Notes: generated from the letters alone by a model not told the origin. Shown: positions 28,501 to 37,204, counted from the first letter of the stretch. The stretch: 64,000 nucleotides of DNA from Clostridium bowmanii (GCF_018861315.1 NZ_JAHLDL010000008.1:1-64000), one strand, 5' to 3'. A program made the numbers and translations.

Positions 28501-31211
28501 TATGCTTGATAAGGAATGAAACAAAAAATCAAAAATACCTGTTCAATGGCCATTTTACTATTTTGAATTTTACCTGATAAACTTATACCTTTAGTTGGTG
28601 ACACTACAGCCTCAGTAACATCAAAAAGTATAGGTGCGAGTAGTGAAACAAAGGCTGTAATAAACCATTTGTCAGTCCCATCAGGCAATATTCCACCTAA
28701 AGTAACTATAAGCAAAATTGTAATTGATGGTGCTAATAAACTTCGCCTTAGGTTATCTACTATTTTCCATTTAGATATTTTGTTTAAAGGTGAAGATTTT
28801 TTAAGCCATGGTATTAATTGCCAATCACCTCTGGTCCATCTGTGTAATCTCATTGAACTGGAGTTGTAATAAGCTGGGTATCCATCTATAAACTCCACAT
28901 CCGTAACTAAAGCGGTCCTAACATAGGCCCCCTCCAACAAATCGTGGCTTAACACAGTATTTTCAGGTATTTCATCCTTTAACATATAGTTAAAAACATC
29001 TACATCATAAATTCCTTTTCCAGTAAAAATACCTTCTCCAAATAAATCTTGATAAACATCAGAAACTGCAGTAGTGTAGATATCTATGCCTGTTTCCCCA
29101 GAAAATATTTTTGAAAACAATGTTTTGTTTGCGCTAAGAATAGATACTCCTATCCTTGGTTGCATTAACCCATAACCTCTATTTACTATGTTTTTGCTAT
29201 AATTTATAATAGCATTATTTAGTGGATGTGCCATGGCACCTATTAGATTCTTAGCGGAATCTCTTGGAAGTACTGTATCTGCGTCTAATGTAATTACATA
29301 TTTAACCTTTCTAAGCTTCTCCCCATCGCTACTTATTACGTTATAACTAGTATCTTCTTTTCCTCTTAAAAACTCATTAAACTCCATGAGCTTTCCACGC
29401 TTTCGCTCCTTGCCAATCCATTTTCCTTCTTTTTTATTATGCTTTCTAACCCTATTAAAAAAGAAAAATATTTTCTTCCCATCCTTGCAATACTTTTTAT
29501 TTAGTGAATCTATGGCTATAAGCCCTGCATTCACTATTGCTTTATCCTCTTTCTCGTTTTCTCTGTCGCTATCCTTAAAATCTCCAAGCAGTGCAAAATA
29601 TAAATTATTTTGATGGTTAGCTAAATAATGTATTTCTAAATCATGTATTAATTCTTTAACCCTAGAAGGATTATTTAGTAATGTTGGAATTACAACAACT
29701 GTACTATATTTCTCAGGAATCACCTCTCCAAAATCCATTTTTGGAATAAAAGATGGACTGCTGAGAACATTTATACTCCAGTTAAAAATTGAAATTGCTA
29801 TTTCACTACAGGGCACTAATATTAAAATTGTAGCCACAGCATATCTCCATATCTCTATGCCCTTATCATTTGATAGACTAAGCGCAATAAATATACATAT
29901 TATTAGTATTGAAAATGTAATGATAGTTCCTATATAAAGACTTTCTCGATGCTTCTTTATACTATTTCTAAGCCTTTGTATGCCACTATTCTTATATCCT
30001 ATTTTTTCTTTTAATTCATGGAGTCCTTCATCTATCAAATAATATCCAACATGTTGTTTATAAATATTAGTTTCCGAGGCCTCACTTTCATTGCAACATT
30101 CAATAACTTTTTTTGCTATATAGGATTCTGGGAGTTTTGTATGTTTATATAATTTTTCTATTTCATGTCTATACTTATCTCTTGACTTAAAATCCATTTC
30201 TCCGTAAATGCAAGATGGATCTTCTCTCAAAATATTCTCTACAGAACTTAGTTTTTCAAAATAATTTTTCCAATTTAAACCTTCAATCACTCTTATGCTA
30301 TTTATAGAATTCCCCATAGATATTTGGAAATTAGCTTCTATTTGATGTTCTAATGATATGATTTTTTCCGAACTTGTTTCCTGTGCTCCGAGTTTTTCAT
30401 CAATAAAATCATAGACTTCTTTAGAGTCAATACCATTATCCCTGAGTAGTTTTAATAATTTTTCTGTAAAATGGGAATTAAATGTAATGTCTTGGCTATT
30501 CAATAGTGATAGCTCGGAAGCAATTCTACCTTCATTAAAAGCATCAATTATATGCTCTCCAACTAATTCTGCTTGTTTTTTATCCTGCTCTGCTTTAACA
30601 ATTTTCTCAGTTATCTTACTAATATTTTGAATTAGTGCAATTCTAAGCATTATAGGAATAGCCCATAGCTCCCCACTATTAAGTAGAGCATTCTTTTGGT
30701 ATGATTTAATAAAGTTCGCAATAATATTTTCATCCATCCTACCATCTGTATGGGACACTATTTCAATGGCAATATGATAAACCCTTGGGTACCCCTTCAT
30801 AACTCCTTTAGATATAACTGGCAGATCATTATAATATGTTTGCGGCATATTGTATTTTATACTTTTGTATTCCTTTTCTACCAAGTACACATTATCCAAA
30901 AGCCATTCCGCAGCAGGTAGTACTTCTCTTTTGTTTTTTCCAGCTTTATCTATATTGTCATAGCCTTTTAAAATTTTTTCATAACTTATATCTAAATTAC
31001 TAATAAGCTTTTTCTTACAATTAGTATTCACAATATCAGAGTAATGACGTGCTATTTCAGAGGCATGTTTTTCTAAATCCTCCCTATTTACATTTATGGT
31101 TGGAATATCTTTTAGCATATTCTCTTCTTTATAATAATTTAGATTTTTTCTTACCACTATGTAAATTAAAACACTTATTACGATTATTACCCCTAAGATA
31201 ACATATGGCAC
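22584..31211 (-). CDS. Cyclic beta-1,2-glucan synthase-like protein (GT84-GH94 type)
   Basis: This giant membrane protein of about 2875 residues is close in size to Brucella Cgs. An N-terminal helix is at 3-25 and a pair of helices at about 430-490. A GT84-type glycosyltransferase follows, with DADTVLP (about 645), HDLLEGAYVRTALV and HRWTRGDWQL (about 795). Next come further helices (about 820-1000) and a glucoamylase-like domain (EDPPNGIAHRTSPTDMGMDL). The C-terminal GH94 phosphorylase-like region contains GSGDWNDGMS (about 2563), the expected catalytic Asp. In known systems it uses UDP-glucose to make cyclic beta-1,2-glucan. GTG at 31211, after AGGGTGGTTATA, is preferred over GTG at 31220. 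It is monocistronic. Confidence 0.85.
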   Translation of the reverse strand: MPYVILGVIIVISVLIYIVVRKNLNYYKEENMLKDIPTINVNREDLEKHASEIARHYSDIVNTNCKKKLISNLDISYEKILKGYDNIDKAGKNKREVLPAAEWLLDNVYLVEKEYKSIKYNMPQTYYNDLPVISKGVMKGYPRVYHIAIEIVSHTDGRMDENIIANFIKSYQKNALLNSGELWAIPIMLRIALIQNISKITEKIVKAEQDKKQAELVGEHIIDAFNEGRIASELSLLNSQDITFNSHFTEKLLKLLRDNGIDSKEVYDFIDEKLGAQETSSEKIISLEHQIEANFQISMGNSINSIRVIEGLNWKNYFEKLSSVENILREDPSCIYGEMDFKSRDKYRHEIEKLYKHTKLPESYIAKKVIECCNESEASETNIYKQHVGYYLIDEGLHELKEKIGYKNSGIQRLRNSIKKHRESLYIGTIITFSILIICIFIALSLSNDKGIEIWRYAVATILILVPCSEIAISIFNWSINVLSSPSFIPKMDFGEVIPEKYSTVVVIPTLLNNPSRVKELIHDLEIHYLANHQNNLYFALLGDFKDSDRENEKEDKAIVNAGLIAIDSLNKKYCKDGKKIFFFFNRVRKHNKKEGKWIGKERKRGKLMEFNEFLRGKEDTSYNVISSDGEKLRKVKYVITLDADTVLPRDSAKNLIGAMAHPLNNAIINYSKNIVNRGYGLMQPRIGVSILSANKTLFSKIFSGETGIDIYTTAVSDVYQDLFGEGIFTGKGIYDVDVFNYMLKDEIPENTVLSHDLLEGAYVRTALVTDVEFIDGYPAYYNSSSMRLHRWTRGDWQLIPWLKKSSPLNKISKWKIVDNLRRSLLAPSITILLIVTLGGILPDGTDKWFITAFVSLLAPILFDVTEAVVSPTKGISLSGKIQNSKMAIEQVFLIFCFIPYQAYLMLDAIIRTLYRLLVSKKNMLEWQTAADVEIKLGKELKDFIASMWMGSAISLFILFLAFNRSMSIGFISIPSCTLWFLSPLVAYIISHDRGLETYEIKEEEEVFLRKIGRKTWAYFEDFINDEDNWLGPDNYQEDPPNGIAHRTSPTDMGMDLTSNLVAYDLGYIGIVDTVSRLSNIMTSLENMATYKGHFYNWYDTKSKTPLYPRYVSTVDSGNLVGYLWLAAESLEEYLSQPVFNLKQAKGLQDTMRLASKEIEVVTGVSEIYHGLIADIDKDKVGFSYWKALLIDLANKIIEVQKIGTKVDLYWNKKLKNDVDGYLEEINELFPWSEFVLQEKSSLDIANSLRELLEKTALNGIPEKITNILRMLNNNLKDDESLEELKILLENTKEKSQMIINRIENLKERLNSMAEATDFKMLYDEERGLFSIGYDVENDNLGKSYYDLLASESRQASFVAIAKGDVPKKHWFKLGRSMTLMGKGKGLVSWSGTMFEYLMPLLIMKNYPGTMLDETYKAVTQAQIRYCSERGVPFGISESAFYNFDINLNYQYKAFGIAGVGLKRGLANELVVSPYATVMALQTDFRGAYDNLQKLAEEGLEGIYGFYEAVDYTKNRMPSDESKAIIKCFMIHHEGMSLMALDNVLLNNILQKRFHNLPKVKATELLLQEKVSKRIVYDREHKFNASDTSMGKQKIIVRKYTSAITESPETHLISNGSYSLMISNSGAGYALRDRTMIYRWKEDVTKDNTGMFIYIKDVHENEYFSAAYEPCKSEGDSYEVTFSLDKAEFTRGDNNITTHTEVTVSTEDDSEVRRVTITNHGTMSKSIEITSYLEVTLAHYDADIVHPAFGNLFVKTEYIDNPTCILATRRVRSKGDIQLWLMQTVATEGTTIGTVQYETSRANFIGRGENVTHPASMKQDSILSNTVGAVLDPIISIRRRVKIKPGGTCIIAFTTSIASSRAEVIILAKKYSELHNVNRMFELAWSHTQVEMKYLGIKSTQANLYQVMASKILFLNSTFKDREEYIKKVKKGQSTLWQYGISGDLPIMLLIVRESKDRERVRQLLNAHEYLGLKGLKCDLVIINLQKIAYDQPLQTDIKDLVGSSHLRDKENKPGGLFIFNMATMAEEDIDLLIAIARIVIDASKDLLISKNKNEGETEEQPLLKTVENTLTYKPHKFDMKPLEYFNDLGGFDVENENYTILLKNFNNTPAPWINVISNGDFGFHVSECGAAYTWHLNSRENKITTWSNDWVSDEPSEAIYLRDDTFGNVWSITPKPIRDGGEYLIQHGFGYSNFKHEAFGIMGEITMFVPMKHNLKLCKIKLVNNCEIARDISVTYYAELVMGVVPQHTAEHVVTYLNEEKKYIYATNSYSQNFGKLNAFLKLFGGVDQCFTGDKGEFLGRGGSVESPHALKRTRMSNNVGAGLDPCLVVTTKIHLEPNMEIELVAMLGENEDLDSINNAVVEFENFERVDRELEVVKNYWNKLLHTVQVKTPDKSMDLMLNGWLMYQTVVCRLWARTAFYQSGGAYGFRDQLQDVMPLNYLEPGMTKKQILYSASRQFVEGDVQHWWHPIVDSGIRTRFSDDLLWLPFVTMDYIKNTGDFAILDVGAQYLIDAPLAEGEDERYSISARSDFTGSIYEHCIKAIDKALKFGPHNIPLMGSGDWNDGMSTVGNKGKGESVWLGWFLYNILENFTKACTYKKDEVRLEKYAEMQEYIRVNLEENAWDGNWYRRAYFDDGTALGTSKNEECKIDSLAQSWAVISGAANSERAAEAMKSLEKYLIKEDDGMILLLTPPFNKSTLEPGYIKGYVPGVRENGGQYTHAATWVILAFAKLGKGNKATKLYNMINPINHTKTLLDCERYKTEPYVMTADVYGKEPHVGRGGWSWYTGTSGWMYTTGIEAILGFKLKEGKGFTIEPCVPEDWSDYEIIYKKDNFEYVIQVKRKGEKGIWLDGQLCSDALVPFIDGVHKVEVII

Positions 31212-31261
31212 TATAACCACCCTTTCAACACTTTTTGTTAGTATTAATTATGAGTTTTAGC

Positions 31262-31325
31262 ATTGTGGCGCATTTAAACAACTATAGAATCATTCTCCTA
31301 TTCTATTTTGTGTCATGTGCCTAAC
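31262..31325. repeat. Copy B of the short GGCACA-ended inverted-repeat family
   Basis: Bounded by CATTGTGGCGCATTTAAA and GTCATGTGCCTAAC, with TCCTATTCTATTTTGTG in the interior. It resembles copy C upstream of the M18 gene and copy A at 10095-10153. It lies upstream of the giant gene's start. Confidence 0.5.
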
Positions 31326-31374
31326 TCAGATTATTATCTCCAACTAATCCATTAATTATTACTAAAAATAACAA

Positions 31375-31410
31375 AAAGAACCCACAACAAATGTTGCGAG
31401 TTCTTTTCTT
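31375..31410 (-). terminator. Terminator after the M18 aminopeptidase gene
   Basis: On the minus strand AAGAACTCGCAACA / TGTTGTGGGTTCTT forms an imperfect stem followed by TTTTTGTTATTTTT, about 10 nt after the stop codon. Confidence 0.75.
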
Positions 31411-31419
31411 CTATTAAAA

Positions 31420-32721
31420 TTAAATTTTATAAAATTCTTGAAAGGATTTTGTAACATACATATGGTCCATTACTCCGCCTAGCTCTCTTATAGAGTGCAT
31501 AGCCAGTGTGGGGCTTCCCATATCCACTGAACGTATATTTAAATGAGATGATGATATTGGGCCTATAGTCGACCCTCCACGTGCGTCAGAACGATTAACA
31601 AATTTTTGAACTGGAACCCCCGCTTTTTCACAAATCAATTCATAAACTGCATCAGAGTTACTATCAGTAGTGTAGCTTTGACTGGCACTAATCTTTATAA
31701 CTGGGCCCTTATTAATATAAGGCTTATTTGTTGGGTCATTCTTTTCGGGACTATTAGGATGAACAGCATGTGCATTATCTGCAGATATTATAAAGGATTT
31801 AGAAATAGCTCTTAGAAAATCCTCTCTATTTTTATCTTGTGATATTGCAATTCGTTCTAGTATATCAAGTAACATATTTGAATCAGCACCCTGCTTTGTT
31901 GCGCTCCCCACTTCTTCGTTATCAAAACATACCATTACATTTGTTGCCTGAGCAGCGGCTACTTTAACTAATGCCCTTATCCCAGCATGTACCATGGCGA
32001 GATCATCTAATCTTGAGCTTGAAATAAATTCATTATTCAACCCGATAATTGATCCCTTTTCATATTCATAAAGAAATAAATCAAAATCTATGATTTGCTT
32101 ATCATCTACACCTAATTCGCTGGCAATAGCACTCATAAGATAATTGTTTTTTTCTAATTCTTCGCTGACCATTGTCAATAACGGTAGCGTATCCTTTTGT
32201 TTATTTAGTTCAATTCCAGTATTTATATCTCTATTCATATGAATAGCCAAATTAGGAATTATCATTATAGGCCTATTAATATTAACAAGTCTAGTTTCTG
32301 GATATAATACGTTTTTGCTTCTTAAAGTCACCCTTCCAGCTATGGCAAGTGGTCTATCCATCCAAGTGTTTAGTATTGGACCACCATACACCTCAGTATT
32401 TAATCTTACGTATGTATTGTCAACTATCATTTCCGGTGCTGGCTTAATTCTAAAGCTAGGTGAATCTGTATGAGCTGCAACAATTTTAAATCCAGTTTCC
32501 TGTATTTCTCCCTTTCCAACTACAAAAGCAGTTAGTGCAGAATCATTTTTTGTGACAAAATATTTCCCACCCTTTTGAAGGTTCCACTTTTCTTCTTCTT
32601 TGATTTCTACAAAACCTTCTTTGGATAAATCTTCTTTAGCCTTTGTTACAGCATGAAATGCTGTTGGACTATCATAAATATAATCAATAAGATTTTGAGC
32701 AAATTCTAATTCACTATTCAT
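31420..32721 (-). CDS. apeB: M18 family aminopeptidase
   Basis: This 433-residue cytosolic zinc aminopeptidase has the family blocks AAHTDSPSFRIKP (first metal His and Asp, about residues 82-94), FDNEEVGSATKQGADS (catalytic Glu pair, about 268-283), SADNAHAVHPN, and an ending with DMGSPTLAMHSIRELGG. M18 enzymes remove N-terminal residues from peptides, often with acidic or neutral preference. GGAGGAATTTAT precedes the ATG. It is monocistronic with its own terminator. The symbol is by family resemblance only. Confidence 0.93.
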   Translation of the reverse strand: MNSELEFAQNLIDYIYDSPTAFHAVTKAKEDLSKEGFVEIKEEEKWNLQKGGKYFVTKNDSALTAFVVGKGEIQETGFKIVAAHTDSPSFRIKPAPEMIVDNTYVRLNTEVYGGPILNTWMDRPLAIAGRVTLRSKNVLYPETRLVNINRPIMIIPNLAIHMNRDINTGIELNKQKDTLPLLTMVSEELEKNNYLMSAIASELGVDDKQIIDFDLFLYEYEKGSIIGLNNEFISSSRLDDLAMVHAGIRALVKVAAAQATNVMVCFDNEEVGSATKQGADSNMLLDILERIAISQDKNREDFLRAISKSFIISADNAHAVHPNSPEKNDPTNKPYINKGPVIKISASQSYTTDSNSDAVYELICEKAGVPVQKFVNRSDARGGSTIGPISSSHLNIRSVDMGSPTLAMHSIRELGGVMDHMYVTKSFQEFYKI

Positions 32722-32740
32722 ATAAATTCCTCCAATGCAT

Positions 32741-32793
32741 ATTGTGGCACATTAAAACAAATAACTATACTAGTCTATTTTTCATATGCCTAA
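32741..32793. repeat. Copy C of the short GGCACA-ended inverted-repeat family
   Basis: Bounded by ATTGTGGCACATTAAAA and TTCATATGCCTAA, with CTAGTCTATTTTTC in the interior. It lies immediately upstream of the M18 aminopeptidase start codon region. Confidence 0.5.
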
Positions 32794-32943
32794 TTTAGAT
32801 AAGCACTTTGTTTATCTCTTCCACTATTATAACAAATTTATTGATAATATTTCTATAAAATCTAAATTAATGCTATAATTAATTGACAAATATATGTTTA
32901 AAATTTATGTTTTAAATTATACTATATATTTAGAGGTGAAAAT

Positions 32944-34131
32944 ATGATATCAAAATTTTTAATTTCAAAATTTATAAAAAATTATGAAGACACAAGCAAT
33001 AAAAAAGTAAGAGATTCCTATGGTTACCTTGGTGGTGTGGTTGGAATTATAGTAAACTTATTACTTTTTATTACAAAGCTATTTGTAGGAGTGATATTAA
33101 ACAGTATAGCCGTTACAGCAGATGCATTTAATAATCTTTCAGATGTAGCCTCTTCGGTTATTACAATTCTTGGTTTTAAGCTAGCTAATAAACCACCAGA
33201 TAAGGAACATCCCTTTGGTCACGGAAGACTTGAATATATTTCAGGACTTTTAGTTTCTTTTTTAGTAATGCTAGTAGGTTTTGAGTTTATCAAAACTTCC
33301 TTTGATAGAATAATTAATCCTTCAAAGGTGATTTTCGCTCTTATACCCTTTATATTAATATTAGTATCCATAGGCTTTAAAATTTGGATTAGTAAATTTA
33401 ATAAGACGTTAGGTAAAGCCATAAACTCTTCCGCGCTTGAAGCTTCTTCCTTTGATGCCTTAAGCGATGTCATTAGCTCTAGCTGTGTTGCACTTTCATT
33501 GCTTCTTTCTAAATGGATTGACTTTCCAATAGATGGATACATAGGAATAATAGTATCCTTTATAATAATATATGCTGGGTATTCACTTATTAAATCAACC
33601 ATAAATCCCCTGCTAGGTGAATCTCCCGATATAGACCTCGTAAAAGGTATTCGATCAAAGTTATTATCCTATGACCATATTACCGGTTCTCATGACTTAG
33701 TTATCCATAACTATGGACCAAGCAGATGCATGGGTTCCATTCATGCCGAAGTTCCCTGCAATATTTCTATAGTTAAAATTCATGAGATTATAGACAAGGC
33801 AGAAAAAGAAATTTCTGAGGAATTTGACATATATCTAGTTATTCACATGGACCCAATAAATACAGATGATGAAGAGGTTGAAGCCTCTCGATTAGAACTT
33901 TTAGATATATTAAAATCTTTTCCTATAATAAAATCAATACACGATTTTAGAATTGTAGGAGAGGGTGAATATAAAAATTTAATTTTTGATGCTGTAATTG
34001 ACTTTAATCCATCCTTTACAACAGATGCTGAAGCTAAACTAGAACTTGATATTGGTATAGAGCTGAAAAAATATTGCCCTCAGTACAATGTAGTGATGAC
34101 AATTGATAGAGATTATTTAGGTGTTATTTAA
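32944..34131 (+). CDS. Cation diffusion facilitator family transporter
   Basis: This 395-residue protein has six predicted membrane segments. The CDF metal site shows as DAFNNLSDVASS (about residues 60-71) and the matching SFDALSDVISSS in a later helix. HPFGHGR follows the first site, as usual. The cytoplasmic C-terminal domain (about 215-300) contains HAEVP and HMDP histidines. A further extension to residue 395 is longer than the minimal family and resembles the clostridial long form. It exports divalent metals (Zn, Fe, Mn or Co) with proton exchange. AGAGGTGAAAAT precedes the ATG. Confidence 0.93.
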   Translation: MISKFLISKFIKNYEDTSNKKVRDSYGYLGGVVGIIVNLLLFITKLFVGVILNSIAVTADAFNNLSDVASSVITILGFKLANKPPDKEHPFGHGRLEYISGLLVSFLVMLVGFEFIKTSFDRIINPSKVIFALIPFILILVSIGFKIWISKFNKTLGKAINSSALEASSFDALSDVISSSCVALSLLLSKWIDFPIDGYIGIIVSFIIIYAGYSLIKSTINPLLGESPDIDLVKGIRSKLLSYDHITGSHDLVIHNYGPSRCMGSIHAEVPCNISIVKIHEIIDKAEKEISEEFDIYLVIHMDPINTDDEEVEASRLELLDILKSFPIIKSIHDFRIVGEGEYKNLIFDAVIDFNPSFTTDAEAKLELDIGIELKKYCPQYNVVMTIDRDYLGVI

Positions 34132-34154
34132 AAACAAAAAAAGTATAAATTACT

Positions 34155-34200
34155 ACAATTGCATTCTCTTCGCTAAGAACTTCTAATTTTATTTTTTTAG
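34155..34200. repeat. 46-nt segment shared with 57183-57230
   Basis: The shared block contains TTCGCTAAGAACTTCTAA followed by TTTTATTTTTTTA. It occurs about 110-175 bp away from palindromic element copies 2 and 3, on their gene-distal side. It is followed here by a hairpin, AAAGACTAC / GTAGTCTTT (34240-34268), that can terminate the CDF transcript. Confidence 0.5.
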
Positions 34201-34333
34201 CAGTAAATAAATATTTAGTAGTATCTTATCTACTGCAAAAAGACTACACTGATTGGAGTAGTCTTTTATTGTGTAAAAAAATTCTCGTAATCCTCCTCCA
34301 CCGTTCCCCAAAAGTCTGCTTAAATTAAAATAA

Positions 34334-34577
34334 GTATGAAATTTGCCCGGAGTGACTTGCAATATGAAACGACAAAACTATTAAAATTCGATTTAGAAAT
34401 TCTTGCTTTGCTTATATGAAATTCTCGTAATGCCGCCAGGACGGCGGCATAGCGAACCCGAGCCAGGACGGCGAGTGTGAGCGCTAGAGAATTTCACATG
34501 AGCAAAGCATTAGAATTTCTTAATCGAATTTCCAGTTTCAAGTTCATATTGCAAGGCCCGCAGGACAAATTTTATAC
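34334..34577 (-). repeat. Stop-codon-proximal palindromic element, copy 2 (after lysA)
   Basis: About 244 bp. Terminal arms are GTATGAAATTTG / CAAATTTTATAC, next arms CTTGCAATATGAA / TTCATATTGCAAG, then AAATTCGATTTAGAAATTC / GAATTTCTTAATCGAATTT. The internal arms GCTTTGCTTATATGAAATTC and GAATTTCACATGAGCAAAGC pair, and the core is as in copy 1 (GCCGCC-AGGAC-GGCGGC and GCC-AGGAC-GGC). It starts 9 nt after the lysA stop. Confidence 0.85.
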
Positions 34578-34586
34578 TTTCATTAT

Positions 34587-35885
34587 CTATAAGCACACTT
34601 CGTTAGATATCATGTCTTTGTAGGTTTGTCTTTTGCATATAAGTTTATGACTCCCCTTACTTACCAATACCACAGCTGGCCTACGTATTTTATTATAATT
34701 GCTGCTCATAGAATATCCATAAGCCCCCGTTGAAAGCACAGCTATAAGGTCTCCACTATCAACCACTGGTAGTTTTACACCTTCCAGTAATATATCTCCA
34801 CTTTCACAACACTTACCAGCTATTGTAACCACTTCTGTACAAGGTTCACTGATTCTATTGGCTAATACACATTGATACTGTGCATTGTATAATGCTGGTC
34901 TTATATTATCTGTCATTCCACCATCAACTGCCACATATTTCCTAACATCCGGTATATCTTTTATAGCTCCTACAGTGTATAAAGTAATTCCTGCATTAGC
35001 TACAATTGACCTGCCTGGCTCTATTACAAGTGTAGGTAAGTTTATTCCAAGCTCTCTGCACTTAACTTCGGCTTCCTCAATTATTACTTTGCAAAACTCC
35101 TCTATTTTCTTTGGCTTATCACCTTTGTCATAATAAACACCGAAGCCTCCACCTAAATCTAATTCTTCCATATCGCAGCTAAATTTTTCTTTAATATCTT
35201 TAATGAAAGACATCATTATGCCAACCGCATCCATATAAGGTTGTAACTCGAAAATTTGAGATCCTATATGACAGTGTAGACCTGCAAGTTTTATATTTGA
35301 AAAATCTATAGCAGTTTTTATAACTCTTTCTAATTCATTATTTAATGTAGTAAACCCAAACTTTGAATCAATTTGTCCAGTTTTAATATAATCATGGGTG
35401 TGCGCTTCTATTCCTGGTGTTACTCTAAGAATAACCCGTTGCATAATGCCTTTTTCCTTTGCCTTTTCATTGATAATTTCCATTTCATGAAGATTGTCTA
35501 CTACAAAAGTACCTACACCCAGTTCTATTGCCATTTCAATTTCATCCAATGTTTTATTATTACCATGAAAATATATTTTTTTTAATGGAAACTCAGCCTT
35601 ATAGGCCGTATAAAGCTCCCCTCCCGAAACTACATCTAAATATAAGCCTTCACTTTTTATAATTTCACACATAGCTATAGTTAAAAAAGCTTTTCCCGCA
35701 TATGCTACCTTATTTTTATCCTCACTACTTTTAAATGCTTCACGAAACCGTCTACAGTTATCTCTTATAAGCTGTTCATCCATTACATAAAGTGGGGTGC
35801 CATATTCATTAGCTAAAACCTGAGCACTAACACCTGCAATATTTAATTTATTATTTTCGACCACTATATTGCCAAAAAACTTCAC
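34587..35885 (-). CDS. lysA: Diaminopimelate decarboxylase
   Basis: This 432-residue PLP enzyme of fold type III converts meso-diaminopimelate to lysine, the last step of lysine synthesis. The PLP lysine lies in VAYAGKAFLT (about residues 52-61), with HGNNK, GLHCHIGSQIFE (about 185-196), the GGGFGVYY glycine-rich loop and EPGRSIVANAG. CESGD near residue 345 supplies the active-site cysteine. The start is GTG (35885) after AAGGAGGG. The frame stays open upstream to 35975, but that part overlaps lysC and lacks a ribosome site. It lies 25 nt after lysC in one operon under a lysine riboswitch. Confidence 0.96.
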   Translation of the reverse strand: MKFFGNIVVENNKLNIAGVSAQVLANEYGTPLYVMDEQLIRDNCRRFREAFKSSEDKNKVAYAGKAFLTIAMCEIIKSEGLYLDVVSGGELYTAYKAEFPLKKIYFHGNNKTLDEIEMAIELGVGTFVVDNLHEMEIINEKAKEKGIMQRVILRVTPGIEAHTHDYIKTGQIDSKFGFTTLNNELERVIKTAIDFSNIKLAGLHCHIGSQIFELQPYMDAVGIMMSFIKDIKEKFSCDMEELDLGGGFGVYYDKGDKPKKIEEFCKVIIEEAEVKCRELGINLPTLVIEPGRSIVANAGITLYTVGAIKDIPDVRKYVAVDGGMTDNIRPALYNAQYQCVLANRISEPCTEVVTIAGKCCESGDILLEGVKLPVVDSGDLIAVLSTGAYGYSMSSNYNKIRRPAVVLVSKGSHKLICKRQTYKDMISNEVCL

Positions 35886-35910
35886 ATAAATCCCTCCTTC
35901 TAAATTATAT

Positions 35911-37110
35911 TTACATATTGAATTCCTTTGCAATAACTTGTATAGCCTTAAGTTTATCATCTGTTTTGATAGCACAAGTAATTCTTATTTCTGAAGTAGT
36001 AATCATTTTAATTTCGATATTATTTTCACTAAAAACCCTAAACATTCTGGCTGCTACTCCAGAAGTTGTTTTCATTCCAAGCCCCACCATGGAGAATTTA
36101 GTTATGTCTTCATCAACTATAACCTTATTATGTTCTATTGTGCTATCTATAATTTCTAAACTATCCTTTAGACTTTCTTTAGGAATTGTAAAAGATACAT
36201 TTACGGTTCCGTCTATAGGTGACGTTTGACTTATCATATCTATATTAATTCGCATGCTTCCTATAGCTTCAAATATAGTAGCCAGTATATTTACATCTAT
36301 AGGTATTCGCTGTAGGGTCACTGCTACATCCTCATCACTAGTTGCTATTCCTGTTACTGGTTTACTTTCCATATCCATGTTTTTCACCTCCCTAATTACA
36401 GTTCCTTTAATATCACTATTACTAAGACCTACATATATAGGTATACCATATTTTTGAGCAAGCTCTATAGATCTTGAATGCATTATTTGAGCCCCCAAAC
36501 TTGCTAGTTCTAACATTTCTTCATATTCTATTTCATCTAATTTCTTAGCCTCACTATATACTCTAGGGTCCACACTATATATTCCATCCACATCAGTGTA
36601 TATTTCGCAACTTCCTTGCAGTTTCACAGCCATTGCTACGGCCGTTGTATCAGACCCACCTCTACCTAATGTTGTAATATCGCCTTCTCCATTTATTCCT
36701 TGGAAGCCAGCAACTATTACAATTTTGCCTTCTTTAAAACTCTTTTTAAGTTTCTTATCATTTATATCCTTAATTAATGCTTTACCATATTGTCCACTAG
36801 TTTGTATACCAATTTGATGTGCAGTATAACTTATAGCATCATACCCTAAGTCCTTAATCGCCATAGCAAGTAGTGCACTAGAAATCATTTCACCCGTTGA
36901 CAATATAGCATCGAGTTCCCTCTTATCTGGTTCCTGCGTTATACCTTTGGATAGAGCTATTAGATCATCTGTAGTTTTGCCCATAGCAGATACTACAATA
37001 ACTAAATCTGTATCTTTGTTTTTTCTTTTTACTATATTTTTTGCAATGTTTTTAATTCTCTCTGTACTACCTACAGAGGAACCTCCATATTTTTGAACAA
37101 CTACCGTCAT
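35911..37110 (-). CDS. lysC: Aspartate kinase
   Basis: This 399-residue protein phosphorylates aspartate, the first committed step to lysine, threonine and methionine. The kinase domain begins VVQKYGGSSVGSTERI and includes TLGRGGSDTTAVAMA (about 147-161). Two C-terminal ACT domains (from about residue 265) give allosteric control. Length fits the monofunctional, lysine-sensitive class. A purine-rich GAAGGGGGATTGAGTT precedes the ATG. It is the first gene of the lysC-lysA operon. Confidence 0.96.
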   Translation of the reverse strand: MTVVVQKYGGSSVGSTERIKNIAKNIVKRKNKDTDLVIVVSAMGKTTDDLIALSKGITQEPDKRELDAILSTGEMISSALLAMAIKDLGYDAISYTAHQIGIQTSGQYGKALIKDINDKKLKKSFKEGKIVIVAGFQGINGEGDITTLGRGGSDTTAVAMAVKLQGSCEIYTDVDGIYSVDPRVYSEAKKLDEIEYEEMLELASLGAQIMHSRSIELAQKYGIPIYVGLSNSDIKGTVIREVKNMDMESKPVTGIATSDEDVAVTLQRIPIDVNILATIFEAIGSMRINIDMISQTSPIDGTVNVSFTIPKESLKDSLEIIDSTIEHNKVIVDEDITKFSMVGLGMKTTSGVAARMFRVFSENNIEIKMITTSEIRITCAIKTDDKLKAIQVIAKEFNM

Positions 37111-37204
37111 AACTCAATCCCCCTTCTTTAAAACTTAAAACTTTTTTCCTTAAATAAACTACTAACATTTCTGCAATTAGCTCTAGAAATATTAATACAT
37201 AGCT

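Noticed and set aside
35886-35975. N-terminal extension of lysA by 30 residues
   Set aside because: It overlaps lysC and has no ribosome site, while GTG at 35885 has AAGGAGGG at the right distance.
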